A stretch of DNA of 64,000 nt, from positions 7,501-71,500 of the forward strand of contig JAVKOQ010000119.1 of the NCBI GenBank assembly GCA_031835245.1, written 5' to 3'. A model generated the notes under the pieces. That model worked only from the letters and a program-made list of their open reading frames with translations, was not told the origin of the DNA and ran no database searches. Below, one piece after another: positions 52,417 to 63,177 of this stretch. The position numbers were made by a program, and so were the translations under genes. Within the stretch, counting starts at the first letter, position 1. The number at the start of each line of letters is the position of its first letter. Origin of the DNA: Balamuthia mandrillaris. Its lineage: Eukaryota; Discosea; Longamoebia; Balamuthiidae.

Positions 52417-55400
52417 ATGGACGGCTCAGGCAAGCTGAAAAAGGAGCACAAAAAGAAAAAGCCCAAGGAAAAGGAAAGGGAGAAAGACGAAAAGAAAGCC
52501 ACAAAGAAGAAGGAGAAGACCAAAAAGTTTCACAGCGTTGGAAAGAGCAAGGGCTCAGAGATACAACCCGAGTTGGACTTGAAACGAGCCACCAATGGCA
52601 AGAAAGAGAAGGAAAAGGTCAAGAGCCCCAAAGGACGAAGTAGCAACAACCAGTCATCTTCCTCTCCTGCCTCTTCCTCGCCTTCCTCCAAGAAGAAAGA
52701 GCGGGGCACCGTGAGAGAAAAAAACAGAGCTACCTCCAGCGGACAACACCACAGCAGCTCCAAAGGAGGCAGCAAGGTGAAGGATAAAAAAGCGGCTACC
52801 ATCAGCGCTGCCTTTGGAAAGAAGCTCAAGGCAGCCACTGGCGACAAGAAGAAAAAGAAGAAGGACAAGGAGCAAACCAGTCTGGCCAGCGCCCGCTCCA
52901 AGGAGGAAAAGGACCAAAAGGAGAGGGAGGAGCGGGAGAGGGAAGAGAAGGAGCGACAGGAAAAGGAAAGGAAACGAGAGAAGAAGGAAAGGAAGGAGGC
53001 AGAGAAGAAGGCAGCAGCGGCAGAGGCAGCTAGAAAGAAGAAAGAGGAGGAAGAAGCCGCAGCTCGCAGAAAAGCCGAATCCAGCAGTGACTCATCTTCT
53101 TCCTCTTCCTCCGAGTCAGAGAGCGAGGAAGAGGATAAAGGGGCAGCCTCCTCCAACCGCAAGGAGGGCACTTCCACCGAAAGAGAGGATGCCCAAGAAG
53201 AGAACCAACAAGAGCGAGAGGTCCAACAACAGCAACAATCCGAGCCCGAAGAGGAGGAACAACATAAGGTGGTTGAAGAGCCCGCGCATACTACCAATGG
53301 GCATGTTTCCGATGAAGACAAGTCAGAGGACGATGGAGATGACGACGAGCAATCCACCACGGAGAAAGCAACTGAAGAGGAACAGGCTGAAGAGCAGAAG
53401 GAATCAGAGTCAGAAGAAAGCGAGGACGATAAGACGGAGGAAGATATCGAGGCACATGCAAACGCAAATGGAGAGGTGGAACAGAAAGAAGAGGAAGAAA
53501 AGGAAGGTGAAGAAAAGAGCACAGTAGAAGACACAGAAAGCAAGAAAGAAACAGAAGTTTGTCAGCTTGTCAAAGCCAAAGAAGAAGAGAAGCAGGAAGA
53601 GGACGTTACCGAAACAAATATGTTAACAGAAGAAGCTGACGGCTCGGTAAAGGAGGAACAAAGCGAAGCCGAAGACGTAAAAGAAGAAGAGAAAGAGCAA
53701 AAAGATAAAGAGTCAGCTGAGCCAGAGCAAAGGGATGATGAAGAAGACTCTACCAGCGAGGAAAGTTCGAGTTCAAGTGAAGACGAAGATGAGAAAGGGG
53801 AGGAAAAAGAAAAGGAAGAAGCCGAAGCTCGCGCCAAGGTAGAACAAGAAAAGAAGGAAAAAGCAGAACGAGAAGAGCAGGAGAGGTTAAGGAAAGAAAA
53901 CGAGGAGAGAGAAAAGAAGGAGCGTGAGGAAAGAGAAAGAAAGGAACAAGAAGAAAGAGAGAGAAAAGAACGCCAGGAAAGGGAGAGAAAGGAACAAGAA
54001 GAAAGAGCAAGAAAAGAAAGGGAGGAGAAGGAAGAAGCAGAGCAAAGAGAACGTGAAGACAAAGAAAGAAAAGAAAAAGAAGAGAAGGAGAGAAAGGAGA
54101 AGGAAGAAAGAGAAAAGGCACTTTCCAAGGAAGAGAAAGTAAAGAAGCCAGCAACTAAAGGATCAGATGGGACAAAGAAAAAGAAGAAGAAGAAGGCAGG
54201 CACAACCATAGTAGTGGATCGGAAGGAGGAAGCCAAGAAAAGAAAGGCAGCTTCTTCCTCCAAGAGAAGAAGCATTGCTCTTTGGAATCCTTCAAATAGC
54301 AGCAGCAGTATCGGCAGTGCTGCCTCTGGCTCCCAAATTTCCACCAGGAAAGAAAAGAGGATAGCCAGCCTGGGCACTGACGATTTGAAAGGCCTGAAAA
54401 CTTTTGTAGAGAAGACCGACAACGAGCTGAAGGAAGTTGTTGCGGGCAAAAAAGGCGCTGAGGACGAGGCTCAGCTGCTGTCCGCCGAGTCCAAGGCCCT
54501 CGCCAAACTGTGGGAAGGGCTTTGCCCTTACGTCAAGGTATTCTGCAGCAGCGCTGGCAATTGTTTGCGCAGCGCTGACCGCCTCTGCATCGGCTCCGAG
54601 GAGCCTAATGTAACCGCCCTGAAGCGTGCCACCGAGGCAATGGCCAACCTCATGCGAGAGATGGATCCCAAGGCAACCCCTGCTGGACCAGGAGCACCTC
54701 TGATGGCTGCAGCTGCCCCGCCGCCACCGATGGGAGGAGCGCCACCACCACCGATGGGAGCACCCCCACCACCCCCCAGCGGTGGAGGTGCTCCTCCCCC
54801 TCCTCCAGGGGCTGGTCCTCCACCACCCCCACCAACAGGCGGAGCTCCTCTGAAGATCGCTGGTGGTTTGGCTGCACTAAAACGTCCCTCCTCTGGCAGC
54901 GCTCCACCCAAGCCGGCCCCTGCTGCAGCACCGCCTTCCTTAGGAAACCTGCTGGCAGGATTGGGCAACGTGCAGCTGAAGAAGACCACTCCCAACACCA
55001 ACAATACCAACAACAACAATGGCACCTCCACCAGCGACTCTGGCCCTGGATTCTCGGCGGTGTTGGCTGCCTTGAGCTCCGTCAAGCTGAAGAAAGTCTC
55101 CACAGGACCACCCCCGGAGGAAAAGAAGAACCAACCCGAGGAAAAAGGAGTGCTTTCCTTCCCCAAGTTGAGAGCCACCAGAGCAGAACATGACCAACAA
55201 GCAGACAGCTCCTCCTCCCCGTCCACTTCCTCCTCTGCCCGTGAGTCAGGCAGCGGCAACAGCTTTGGTGTTCACTTGTTGAAGAGGCATGGCACAGGGT
55301 CGGGTTCTCTGCAGGCATCTCACCTACGGCGGCGAGCGACCGCGCCTGACAAAGGCGAGGTGCAGGGTGGTTCGCCTCCTCCCATGAACGAGGTCGAACA

Positions 55401-55965
55401 GAAGTTGCAGGAGAGGCTGAGGAGAATCACTCTGGCCGAAAAGACGCAGTCCGCGTCCAAATTGGGCGAGGAGGAAGAAGCGAAGAAGCAGGAAGAAGAG
55501 ATAGTCAAGACAGAAGAAGAAACAAGTAAACAGGAAGAGGAAGAAAGCACCGCCAACAAAGCCGAAGAACCCAGCAATGATGAAGGTAAAGGCAAAGAAG
55601 ACGGAGAAGGAGAAGAAGTAAATAAAGAAAGCGACGACGAAAGTAGCAGCGAAGAAGAGGAAGAGGGAGAAGGAGAAAACCAGCACTCTTCCTCAACTGT
55701 TGAGAGCAGCAGTAGCAGCGAGGAGGAGGAAGAGAGAGAAGACGAAAAGGAAGAGAGAGAAGACGAGAATGAGGAACAGAAGGAGAAAGAGCCGGAACAA
55801 GAAGCCAAGGCTCAAGAGGAGGATGACAGCGAAAACAGTAGCAGCAGCAGCGAATCCGAAGAAGAGGAGGAGGAGGAGGAGGAGGAGGAAGAGGAGGATA
55901 GCCAAGCCTCAACCAAAGACGAAGAGGAAGAAAGCTCCTCCTCTTCGTCTTCCGACAGCGACTGA
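52417..55965 (+). CDS. Large charged protein with polyproline tracts and WH2-like motifs
   Basis: A single exon of 1,182 residues. Residues 1-620 are almost entirely Lys/Glu/Arg/Ser low complexity with long predicted coiled coil. A folded helical segment follows (about 640-750, LKGLKTFVEKTDNELKEVV and LWEGLCPYVKVFCSS). Next is a run of PPPPMGG-type profilin-binding repeats (about 770-815). After it, LGNLLAGLGNVQLKKT and FSAVLAALSSVKLKKVS look like two WH2 actin-binding motifs (LLxxL, then LKKx), with GGLAALKRP as a possible third. The C-terminus is acidic. Polyproline followed by WH2 repeats is the arrangement of actin nucleators and elongators (WASP, VASP, Cobl), so I infer an actin regulator. 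No FH2 or EVH1 domain was seen. It could be partly nuclear because of the Lys/Arg runs. Confidence 0.7.
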   Translation: MDGSGKLKKEHKKKKPKEKEREKDEKKATKKKEKTKKFHSVGKSKGSEIQPELDLKRATNGKKEKEKVKSPKGRSSNNQSSSSPASSSPSSKKKERGTVREKNRATSSGQHHSSSKGGSKVKDKKAATISAAFGKKLKAATGDKKKKKKDKEQTSLASARSKEEKDQKEREEREREEKERQEKERKREKKERKEAEKKAAAAEAARKKKEEEEAAARRKAESSSDSSSSSSSESESEEEDKGAASSNRKEGTSTEREDAQEENQQEREVQQQQQSEPEEEEQHKVVEEPAHTTNGHVSDEDKSEDDGDDDEQSTTEKATEEEQAEEQKESESEESEDDKTEEDIEAHANANGEVEQKEEEEKEGEEKSTVEDTESKKETEVCQLVKAKEEEKQEEDVTETNMLTEEADGSVKEEQSEAEDVKEEEKEQKDKESAEPEQRDDEEDSTSEESSSSSEDEDEKGEEKEKEEAEARAKVEQEKKEKAEREEQERLRKENEEREKKEREERERKEQEERERKERQERERKEQEERARKEREEKEEAEQREREDKERKEKEEKERKEKEEREKALSKEEKVKKPATKGSDGTKKKKKKKAGTTIVVDRKEEAKKRKAASSSKRRSIALWNPSNSSSSIGSAASGSQISTRKEKRIASLGTDDLKGLKTFVEKTDNELKEVVAGKKGAEDEAQLLSAESKALAKLWEGLCPYVKVFCSSAGNCLRSADRLCIGSEEPNVTALKRATEAMANLMREMDPKATPAGPGAPLMAAAAPPPPMGGAPPPPMGAPPPPPSGGGAPPPPPGAGPPPPPPTGGAPLKIAGGLAALKRPSSGSAPPKPAPAAAPPSLGNLLAGLGNVQLKKTTPNTNNTNNNNGTSTSDSGPGFSAVLAALSSVKLKKVSTGPPPEEKKNQPEEKGVLSFPKLRATRAEHDQQADSSSSPSTSSSARESGSGNSFGVHLLKRHGTGSGSLQASHLRRRATAPDKGEVQGGSPPPMNEVEQKLQERLRRITLAEKTQSASKLGEEEEAKKQEEEIVKTEEETSKQEEEESTANKAEEPSNDEGKGKEDGEGEEVNKESDDESSSEEEEEGEGENQHSSSTVESSSSSEEEEEREDEKEEREDENEEQKEKEPEQEAKAQEEDDSENSSSSSESEEEEEEEEEEEEEDSQASTKDEEEESSSSSSSDSD

Positions 55966-56180
55966 AACGCAGAGTCCAACATTATGCCTCCTCAGAGGTT
56001 TCGTAAAACATAATAAAAATATGCGAGGGTCCCTTGAAAAATGTCGGCACAAATTATTAAAATTTAGATTTCCAAGAAAAAATATTATTTATTGGAGCGC
56101 CAGTGTAGAGTGTGTCTCTGCCGGTACGCGAGGGCAAGATCAAGCAACACGCACTGCGACAACACACAGTCTCTCTGGGC

Positions 56181-59100
56181 ATGGATAGCCTGTACACCAA
56201 ACCGCCCAGAGAAGTGGCGCCTTGTTCCCTCTTTCTGGAAGAGGGGGATCAGCAAATTATGGACGACGAGCGGTTGGAAAAAGACCCAGTGTCGTGGGTG
56301 AACCGCAAGGTGGCGGTCTTGCCTCGGTCGGAAGTGGAGGTGTTGGTCCATCGCCAGTTCCCTATGCATCGCTGGTATGGTGAAACCGAATGGGGTTTCG
56401 TTTGCGCTTTTCAAGGCAGAGCAGTGGGTAAGAAACGTGTTCGATCGAAGAAGCCCGAAGCGCTACCCACCGCCGAGCCGCTACCTGGAACCACCGTCTA
56501 CGTTATGGCTTTCAACGCTGCTGCCATCCAGCTGGACAAATACCTTTCTACCCCTGAAGGATCACGTAAGGCTATTGGCATAACCGGGCGCCGCCTTCCG
56601 CTCTTGGCGAAACCGCTGTATGCCCACCGCACGTACTATTGGGAAAAGCTATTTCCTCCGCTTGATGAACACGATTCATCAAACCTCTTTTCTTCTTCTT
56701 CTTCTTCTTCTTCTTCTTCTTCTTCAAGCAAACAACATGAAGCAGCAGTCCTTTTGCTTTTAGAAGACGACGTACCAGCACTTCGCCGATCTCCTGTTTC
56801 CAACGACCGGCTAAAGGACACACAAGCAAACCTGTGTCCCAGCAAAACCCTGTTAGTCTGCGGCAAGTCGGCATCGTACAAGTTATGGGGACCTCCAATG
56901 CTCGCTTTGTGGCACGGATATCTGCTTCGCCACGTTTTCTTTCAGGAACATCTTCTCAGCCAGTTACGCCTCAATGACTGTATTCGTGGCTTTCGAGACT
57001 TGGATGCCCTCGTTCTGCACAGTCGCCTTTGGAATAGTGTGGAGAAGACGAATAGGACAGGTGGCACCAAGAAGGAAGGAAAGAAGAAGATGGTTCTGGA
57101 AGATGAAGAAGACGGCCTCTCATTGTTGGAGCGTCAACTTGTTATTCCATTCTTTGGTGGTCGTCGTGATGGCAAACAACGAGAGAAGGAGATAGCTAAG
57201 GAGAAGGAAAAGGAGAATGACGTGACCAGCTTAACATCCCCCTCGAGTTCTGGGCAAATCCCGTGGTATAGAGTGCCTCGTCTGAAAGAAACTGGATCCT
57301 CTTCACTTGATTCCATCATCCGTGACAACAGGAAGCTGGTGGTGCTGTGCGATCCGACCGGAAAGAGAACATTGGGCGAGAGAGATGATTTTCTGGCGCA
57401 ACAGCAGCCAAACTGGCTGAAAGAGTGGCAACAGAAGGAAATGGCTGCTTGCACTCCCTCCACTAAGCAACAAAAACGTAACGCCTTTGCTTTGGTTCAT
57501 CACGATGCCGAAGCTGGCATCTTCCATTTCGCTGGGGCACTTACATCACCACCATCAACAGCGAATGCGGAACAACTGAATCTGGACGATGACGCGGCTG
57601 GTGCAGAAGATGAAGAGGGGAATGTGACGGTAGACGAAGAAAAACAGAAGGAAGAGGAGGAACCTCAATTGGAGATTTGCTTCTCTTTTGACACTACGGG
57701 TTCCATGTTTTGCTACCTCGCTCAAGTTCGCAAAAGCCTTAAGTTCTTGGTGCAATCTCTGCTGCTGGACCTCCCTTCTCTTCGCATTGCCATCATCGCT
57801 CATGGAGACTATTGCGATCGCGAACAGTACGTGCTGAAGCGATTGGACTTCTCTAACGATCCCGACCGCCTTTGCGACTTTGTTCAAGGTGTAGGCTCTA
57901 CTGGCGGAGGGGATTCAGCAGAATGTTACGAGCTTGCTTTGAAAGATGCCCGTACTCTGAGCTGGACTCCATCGGCAATGAAAGCCCTGGTGGTTATAGG
58001 AGATGACATTCCACACGAGAAAGGCAACGAGTCCGGAGGAAAAGAGGTGGAGTTGGACTGGCGTGAAGAGCTTAACCAATTGACGGCTCTGGGCATCCAT
58101 GTCTACGGTGTGCAATGTGGCCAACACCGCTACGCGGATTCGTTTTATGCAGCTTTGGGGAAGGAGAGTCAAGGAGCTCATCTACGCCTGGCACAAGTTA
58201 TGGACATCGAACGCCTGATCAAAGGATTGTGCTACCTTCAAGCAACGGACTACCTTGCAAAGAAGTCCAGCGGTGGAGCTTCCTCAGCGGGACTGATGGA
58301 GGGAGAAGACGCCATGCAGGTCAGTGATGGTGCAGTGGGCGAACGGCCACGCAGAGGAGAACCTCTTTCTCAGGATTCCTTTCTGGAAACCATCCACAAA
58401 GCCATTCACGACACACAACAGACGCACGTTACGATTGAGGGACAAAAATACGAGTTATCCACTAGTGAGAAGGCAGGATGTCGTTTTGTTCAGGTGGCAG
58501 AGGTGACGTACATCGAGCAAAACAAGAACAAGACCGATTCCGTTTATGCCGAGCTGGCCAACGCTGGTCATCGCATAACTTGGATGATTGGCAGAGGCAA
58601 GCATTGGGGCCTCATCGTGGATGATCGAATCCTTCGCCCTTCTCCTGCTGCTGTACAAGCCAACAAACGGCAAGAGCAAACGATGACAAAAGAAAGACAG
58701 CAAAAGGAAGAGGAACTACGACAGCAATGCTACGTTAGATCGAAGCAACAGTTTCTTAACAATTGGAAGCAAATGACACACGGCGTGTTGGACGACGTTT
58801 TGGAACCGGGCAAGGTATGCGTGGCAGGCGGTTCTGTGCTTCGCTGCATGATGCCACTCCATAGGCGATGGCCCCTGTGGAACCGTGCCAAGGGCAAGTC
58901 GCAGAGCGATATCGATGTATTCATCTGCAGCACCGACTCCCAGGAAGCTGCCCTCAAAATGGAGCAAGTATTGAACAAGGTTACGACTCGCCTTAATGAA
59001 CAGGGTGTGGCCTACGATTGGAAGTGTAGAAGCCATACCGTCACGCTACTTCCACGAAGCAATGAGACACAACAATTCTCATCCCAGAAAGAGACAGCGG

Positions 59101-59602
59101 AGAAGATGAACAAGGAATGGACGTGCAGTGTGTGCACCTTCCGCCACGAGCAGAAACGAAAGAGATGCGAGATGTGCGACACGCCCTATTCTCCTGTGAA
59201 AGGCTTGAAGGTGATTGATGTTCGAACCAACTCCGATGTTTCTTCCAGCTCTGCTATCGCTACGAAACCTGTGGCCATTCCGCCCATCCAAATCGTGTTG
59301 TACTTGATGAACAGTGTGACGGAGCTGCTGTCTGGATTTGACTTAGATTGCTGTGCTGTGGCCTACGACGGTTGCCATGTCTGGACTCATTATCGTGCCC
59401 TCATCGCTTCGGCCATGAGCATTAATGTTGTGGATCCTTTCAGATTGAGCCCAAGCTACGCACGACGGTTGTTGAAGTATGCAAAGCGAGGCTTCGCAAT
59501 TGTGGTTCCAGGTCTTACCCCAACCACCGCTGTTGAAGCGAAGAAGTATGCTCGAAAGCTGCGTCGACAGGAAAAGGCTACTGAGGACGGCACCAGTAGC
59601 TC

Positions 59603-59634
<32 letters not shown>

Positions 59635-62600
59635 CTTCTTCTTCCGCTTCGTTCGTAAGCAGAGAGAGTTCCATTCAGTCAGCCAACGGTTTACTTTGGC
59701 TGTTGGCGAAAGAGGGAAGCATCGATGGAGAAGAGTTGGAAGAATATGAGGTAGAGAGTGAACAATTTGAAGAAGATTCGGATCGTAGCGACGATGAGTA
59801 TGAAGAGAAGGCCAGTGATGAGGAAGAGGATAGCGATGATGAGTACAGCGAACAAAGGGACGAGAAAACAGGATTGTTGTTGAAGAAAAGTGAAGTACGC
59901 AGACGAGAACAGTCTGGCGTAAAGCGAAGCAAGAAAAGAAGAAAAGAATCATCCAGTGAGGAGGAGGATGGTGATGATGAGTACAGTGAACAGCGGGACG
60001 AGAAAACAGGCCTGTTGTTGAAGAAAAGCGAAGTGAAACGAAGAGCAAGAATGAAGGGTGGCAAACACAAAAAATCGAAGAAGGCTTCTGCCTTCAGTGA
60101 AGAGGAAGAGGAGGACAGTGACGACGAGTATAGCGAACAACGGGACGAGAAAACAGGCCTGTTGTTGAAGAAAAGCGAAGTGAAGCGTAGAGCAAGAAAA
60201 CGGGATGTTAAACGCAGAAAATTGAAGGAGGCTTCCTCATCGAGCGAGAGTGAAGGCGGTGATGACGAATACGGAGAAGAACGTGACCCTCGGACGGGTT
60301 TGCTTATGAAGAAAAAAGAGGCTCGCAAGATGAGAAGAAGAAAAGAAAGAGCACATCGCATGGAACTCCTTCATCGCTCATCTGGAGCAGCTCCCTCTTC
60401 TCCCACCACATCATCTTCAGAAGAGGACGCGATGGCAGAAGAGGAAAGTGCAAGCAAAGAAAAAGCACAGAAAGGGAAAAGCAAAGTGTCGATTGTGAAA
60501 CACTCGCACGCTACTCCGTTGAAGGTTATCACGGACGGAGCAACTTGGCATCATCGCCGGTCTCGCTTCGAACTGTCCGCCACTCATTTGCCTGATTGGT
60601 ATCATCTGGCATCTAATGGGTCGGTGATGCCTCTGGTGCGTGGGTTCTATCGATGGCTGTCGAACTGTGATACCTTCGCCATTCCCCATTTGGAGAGGAA
60701 ACTTGTGGAGACCACTGGGCGAGATCATGCGATGCTGGTGAATGGCCTACTGAGCACGTCATCTCGCTTCTTTCTTCCTCATCACTTTCATCAACACTTC
60801 ACGAAAGTGGCGGAGCGGCTGATGAACGGATGTGTGTTACATGTTGGCCCCAACGATGAGCTCTACCGACTGCGAGAAGTGGAGTTTTATTTCTTCTCCT
60901 CTAGGCACGAGGACATCTTCACTCACAAGAATCCCATGCAACGCTTGGCTGGTCGTTGGTACTTCCATCAACAACCGGATGGCAAGTATCGAGATGGCAA
61001 CTTCAAGGGCTTGGACATTACTTTTGGCTCAATCTTGAAGGATAAGATCAAGGAAGAAGGAAGCGTTTATCAACAGACCAAAACCAAGAAACAAGAAGAA
61101 GAGGAAGAAGAACAAGAACAGGAAGAAGAAAAGGGGAGAGAGGTTTACGGCGGGGTGCTCATTCGAGCAGTGGAACGCGTACGGGATGGAGCGTTCTTCG
61201 AAGGACCCTGCGTGGTGGTCAATCAACTGCTGGAAGAGACGGGCTGCGCCAGTATCGACGCTTTAGTCGCTCATCCCCGCTTTGACTTTGCTGTGGGCAA
61301 CACTGGGTCTTGGCTCTTCGCTCAACGTATGCTTTACCTCTCTTATAATTTTCATGAAAATGAAGAAAAGGAGGAAAGGCAAAAGAACGAGCCGGAGAAG
61401 CAGAAGGAGAAGGGCAAAGCAAACGAAAGTGAGATTCAACCACCACAACGACAAGGCCTTTTCAAAAGGAGAAAGATCTTCTGTTGCCCTCGTGTGGGTC
61501 TCAGCATGAGAGCTATGAATGGCAGCCAACCCACCGCCGAACAATTCTACCATTCGTTCTATCGCTTTATGGCAGGAGAGGAAGACAAGAACGTCAGCCA
61601 ATGGCAAAAAGGACGCGTCTACTCCGCGTTGGCCTTGCTGTCCCCAAACACGCTAGCAGAACAACCTTGCACACCTGCTCACGTGGCGGAGAAGACAGGC
61701 CTAACTCTGGTAGAAGTGGATCAGATCAAACATTGGATGGAGGAAGGACAACAACAAGCTCGCTTGCCTGGAAAAACTCTGGAAGCCATCCGCGAGTACT
61801 TTGCTGGTCGTAACTTTAGTCAGGACCTCCGCACCATTTCTCGCTTCTTTGGATGGTGTCAAGCCCGCGAATTCGATGCAGACGAGTGGTGGGTCTGCCC
61901 CGAAGGTTGGAAAGGAACTGCCATCCAAGGCGACATAGAAGGTAAAGATGAGGAGGACGACTATTTCGATGACATGCTTGCATTCATAATACGAGAGGAA
62001 CGAGGCAACAACAAACGCATCTTCCCGGCCAACAAAGCCGATGTTCTGGCTGCCTTCAAACTGACTCCTTTCGAACAAGTCAAATGCGTGATCCTTGGAC
62101 AGGATCCCTATCACACTCCCGGCTTGGCCCATGGCCTTTGCTTCAGCATCCGCAAACGGATCCAATCGCTGGAGAAGGACCTGCCTCCCAGTCTAAAGAA
62201 CATCTTTGAGGAGCTGAAGGAAGATGTGGAGGGATTCGAGGCACCCAAAGATCACGCCAACTTGGAGAGTTGGGCCTTAAATGGCGTGCTGATGCTCAAT
62301 TGTGTGTTGACCGTGGAGGCACATAAACCCAACAGCCACCGTGAAATAGGATGGACTCGCTTCACTGATACTGTTATTCGGTATTTCTCTTTCTCTTTCC
62401 TTTCGTTGCTTCTCTCCTTTTGTTTTCTTCTTGCTCTTCCTCCTTTTCTTCTTCGTGCTTCCTTGTTCTTGTTTTTGTTCTTCTTCTTTTTCTTCTTCCT
62501 CTTCCCTCTTTGCTAACGGATAACGTTATTTTGCAGCGAGCTAAGCGAGAAGAAAGAGGGATTGGTGTTTTTGTTGTGGGGCGAAGAGGCCCAAGCCAAA

Positions 62601-62759
62601 GCGAAGCTCATCGACCAGAGCAAGCATCACATTCTCAAAGCGGGTCATCCAAGTCCTCGCTCGTCCGTTCCGTTTCGTGGATGCAAGCACTTTTCGGAGG
62701 CCAACCGCTTGTTGGTGGCTTCTGGTAAGACTCCCATCGACTGGCGGCTTCCTCTTTGA
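56181..62759 (+). CDS. Giant multidomain protein: vWA, NTase-like with RanBP2 zinc finger, repeats, MPG-like, uracil-DNA glycosylase
   Basis: Two exons (56181-62380, 62537-62759) close to 2,140 residues. A vWA domain (about 495-690) has a MIDAS-like FDTTGSM and GSTGGGDSAE, as in VwkA-type proteins. A nucleotidyltransferase-like fold (about 870-1112) shows VAGGSVLR and SDIDVFI, then FDLDCCAVAYDG and LLKYAKRGFAIVVPGL, interrupted by a RanBP2 zinc finger (WTCSVC, ten residues, CEMC). Four acidic/basic repeats (about 1217-1387) follow. Residues about 1449-1707 resemble alkylpurine-DNA glycosylase (LREVEFYFF, GGVLIRAVE, FEGPCVVVNQLL). The end (about 1925-2140) is family-1 uracil-DNA glycosylase: GQDPYHTPGLAHGLCFSI with the catalytic Asp, LMLNCVLTVEAHKPNSH, FLLWG and GHPSPRSSVPFRGCKHF. 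All key glycosylase residues are present. It was chosen as one gene because the frame is uninterrupted for 6.2 kb. Confidence 0.85.
56690..56727 (+). repeat. (TCT)n array, coding poly-Ser
   Basis: Twelve to thirteen consecutive serine codons in the N-terminal part of the glycosylase fusion protein. Confidence 0.9.
59603..59648 (+). repeat. (TTC/TCT)n array, coding poly-Ser
   Basis: About fifteen serine codons linking the NTase-like module to the acidic repeats. Confidence 0.9.
59815..60345 (+). repeat. Four tandem protein repeats of about 45-50 residues
   Basis: Each unit starts DDEYSEQRDEKTGLLLKKSE (the fourth is DDEYGEERDPRTGLLMKKKE), followed by an Arg/Lys-rich stretch and a Ser/Glu run. 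Copies 1-3 are nearly identical in the core, so the duplication is recent or constrained. Confidence 0.9.
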
Positions 62760-63177
62760 AACGTTTTTACAACACGAAGAAGAACGCTCCTCTCTAAGTT
62801 TGTATTTGCATTGTTTTTAAAACAAAAAAGGCTTTGGTGTGTCCATGAATGCAGCTTTGAAAGAAAGCGAACAGACCAAAGCTATTTTTCTTCGCAAGTG
62901 AATGGAAATGTTCCGCCCAATTAATTCCTTCAGAGGAGGGAAAGAGTTCCTGTGTGCCGGCAGGAGCAGGAAGCAGGAGCTTTGTGCTCTTCATTCGTTC
63001 TCTCTCTTTGGTGGAACACCCCTTTTTTTTTCCATTGAACAATGCGCAATGGTATGCTCTGATAGCTATCCTTTGTGGACGCGCCGAAAGTAGCAGGGAA
63101 CCACAGGGACATTTTACCAGCCAATTATTCCCTCGACGTTTCTCTTCGATACCGTTACTTTCCCTTATCGAGTCGTC
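62760..63177. other. Intergenic
   Basis: No supported gene. A 184-codon minus-strand frame crosses it but overlaps TRAPPC4 exon 1 and has no recognisable features. Confidence 0.6.

Noticed and set aside
52530-55800. Several long minus-strand Ser/Phe/Leu-rich frames
   Set aside because: Antisense shadows of the Lys/Glu-rich WH2-like gene; no motifs of their own.
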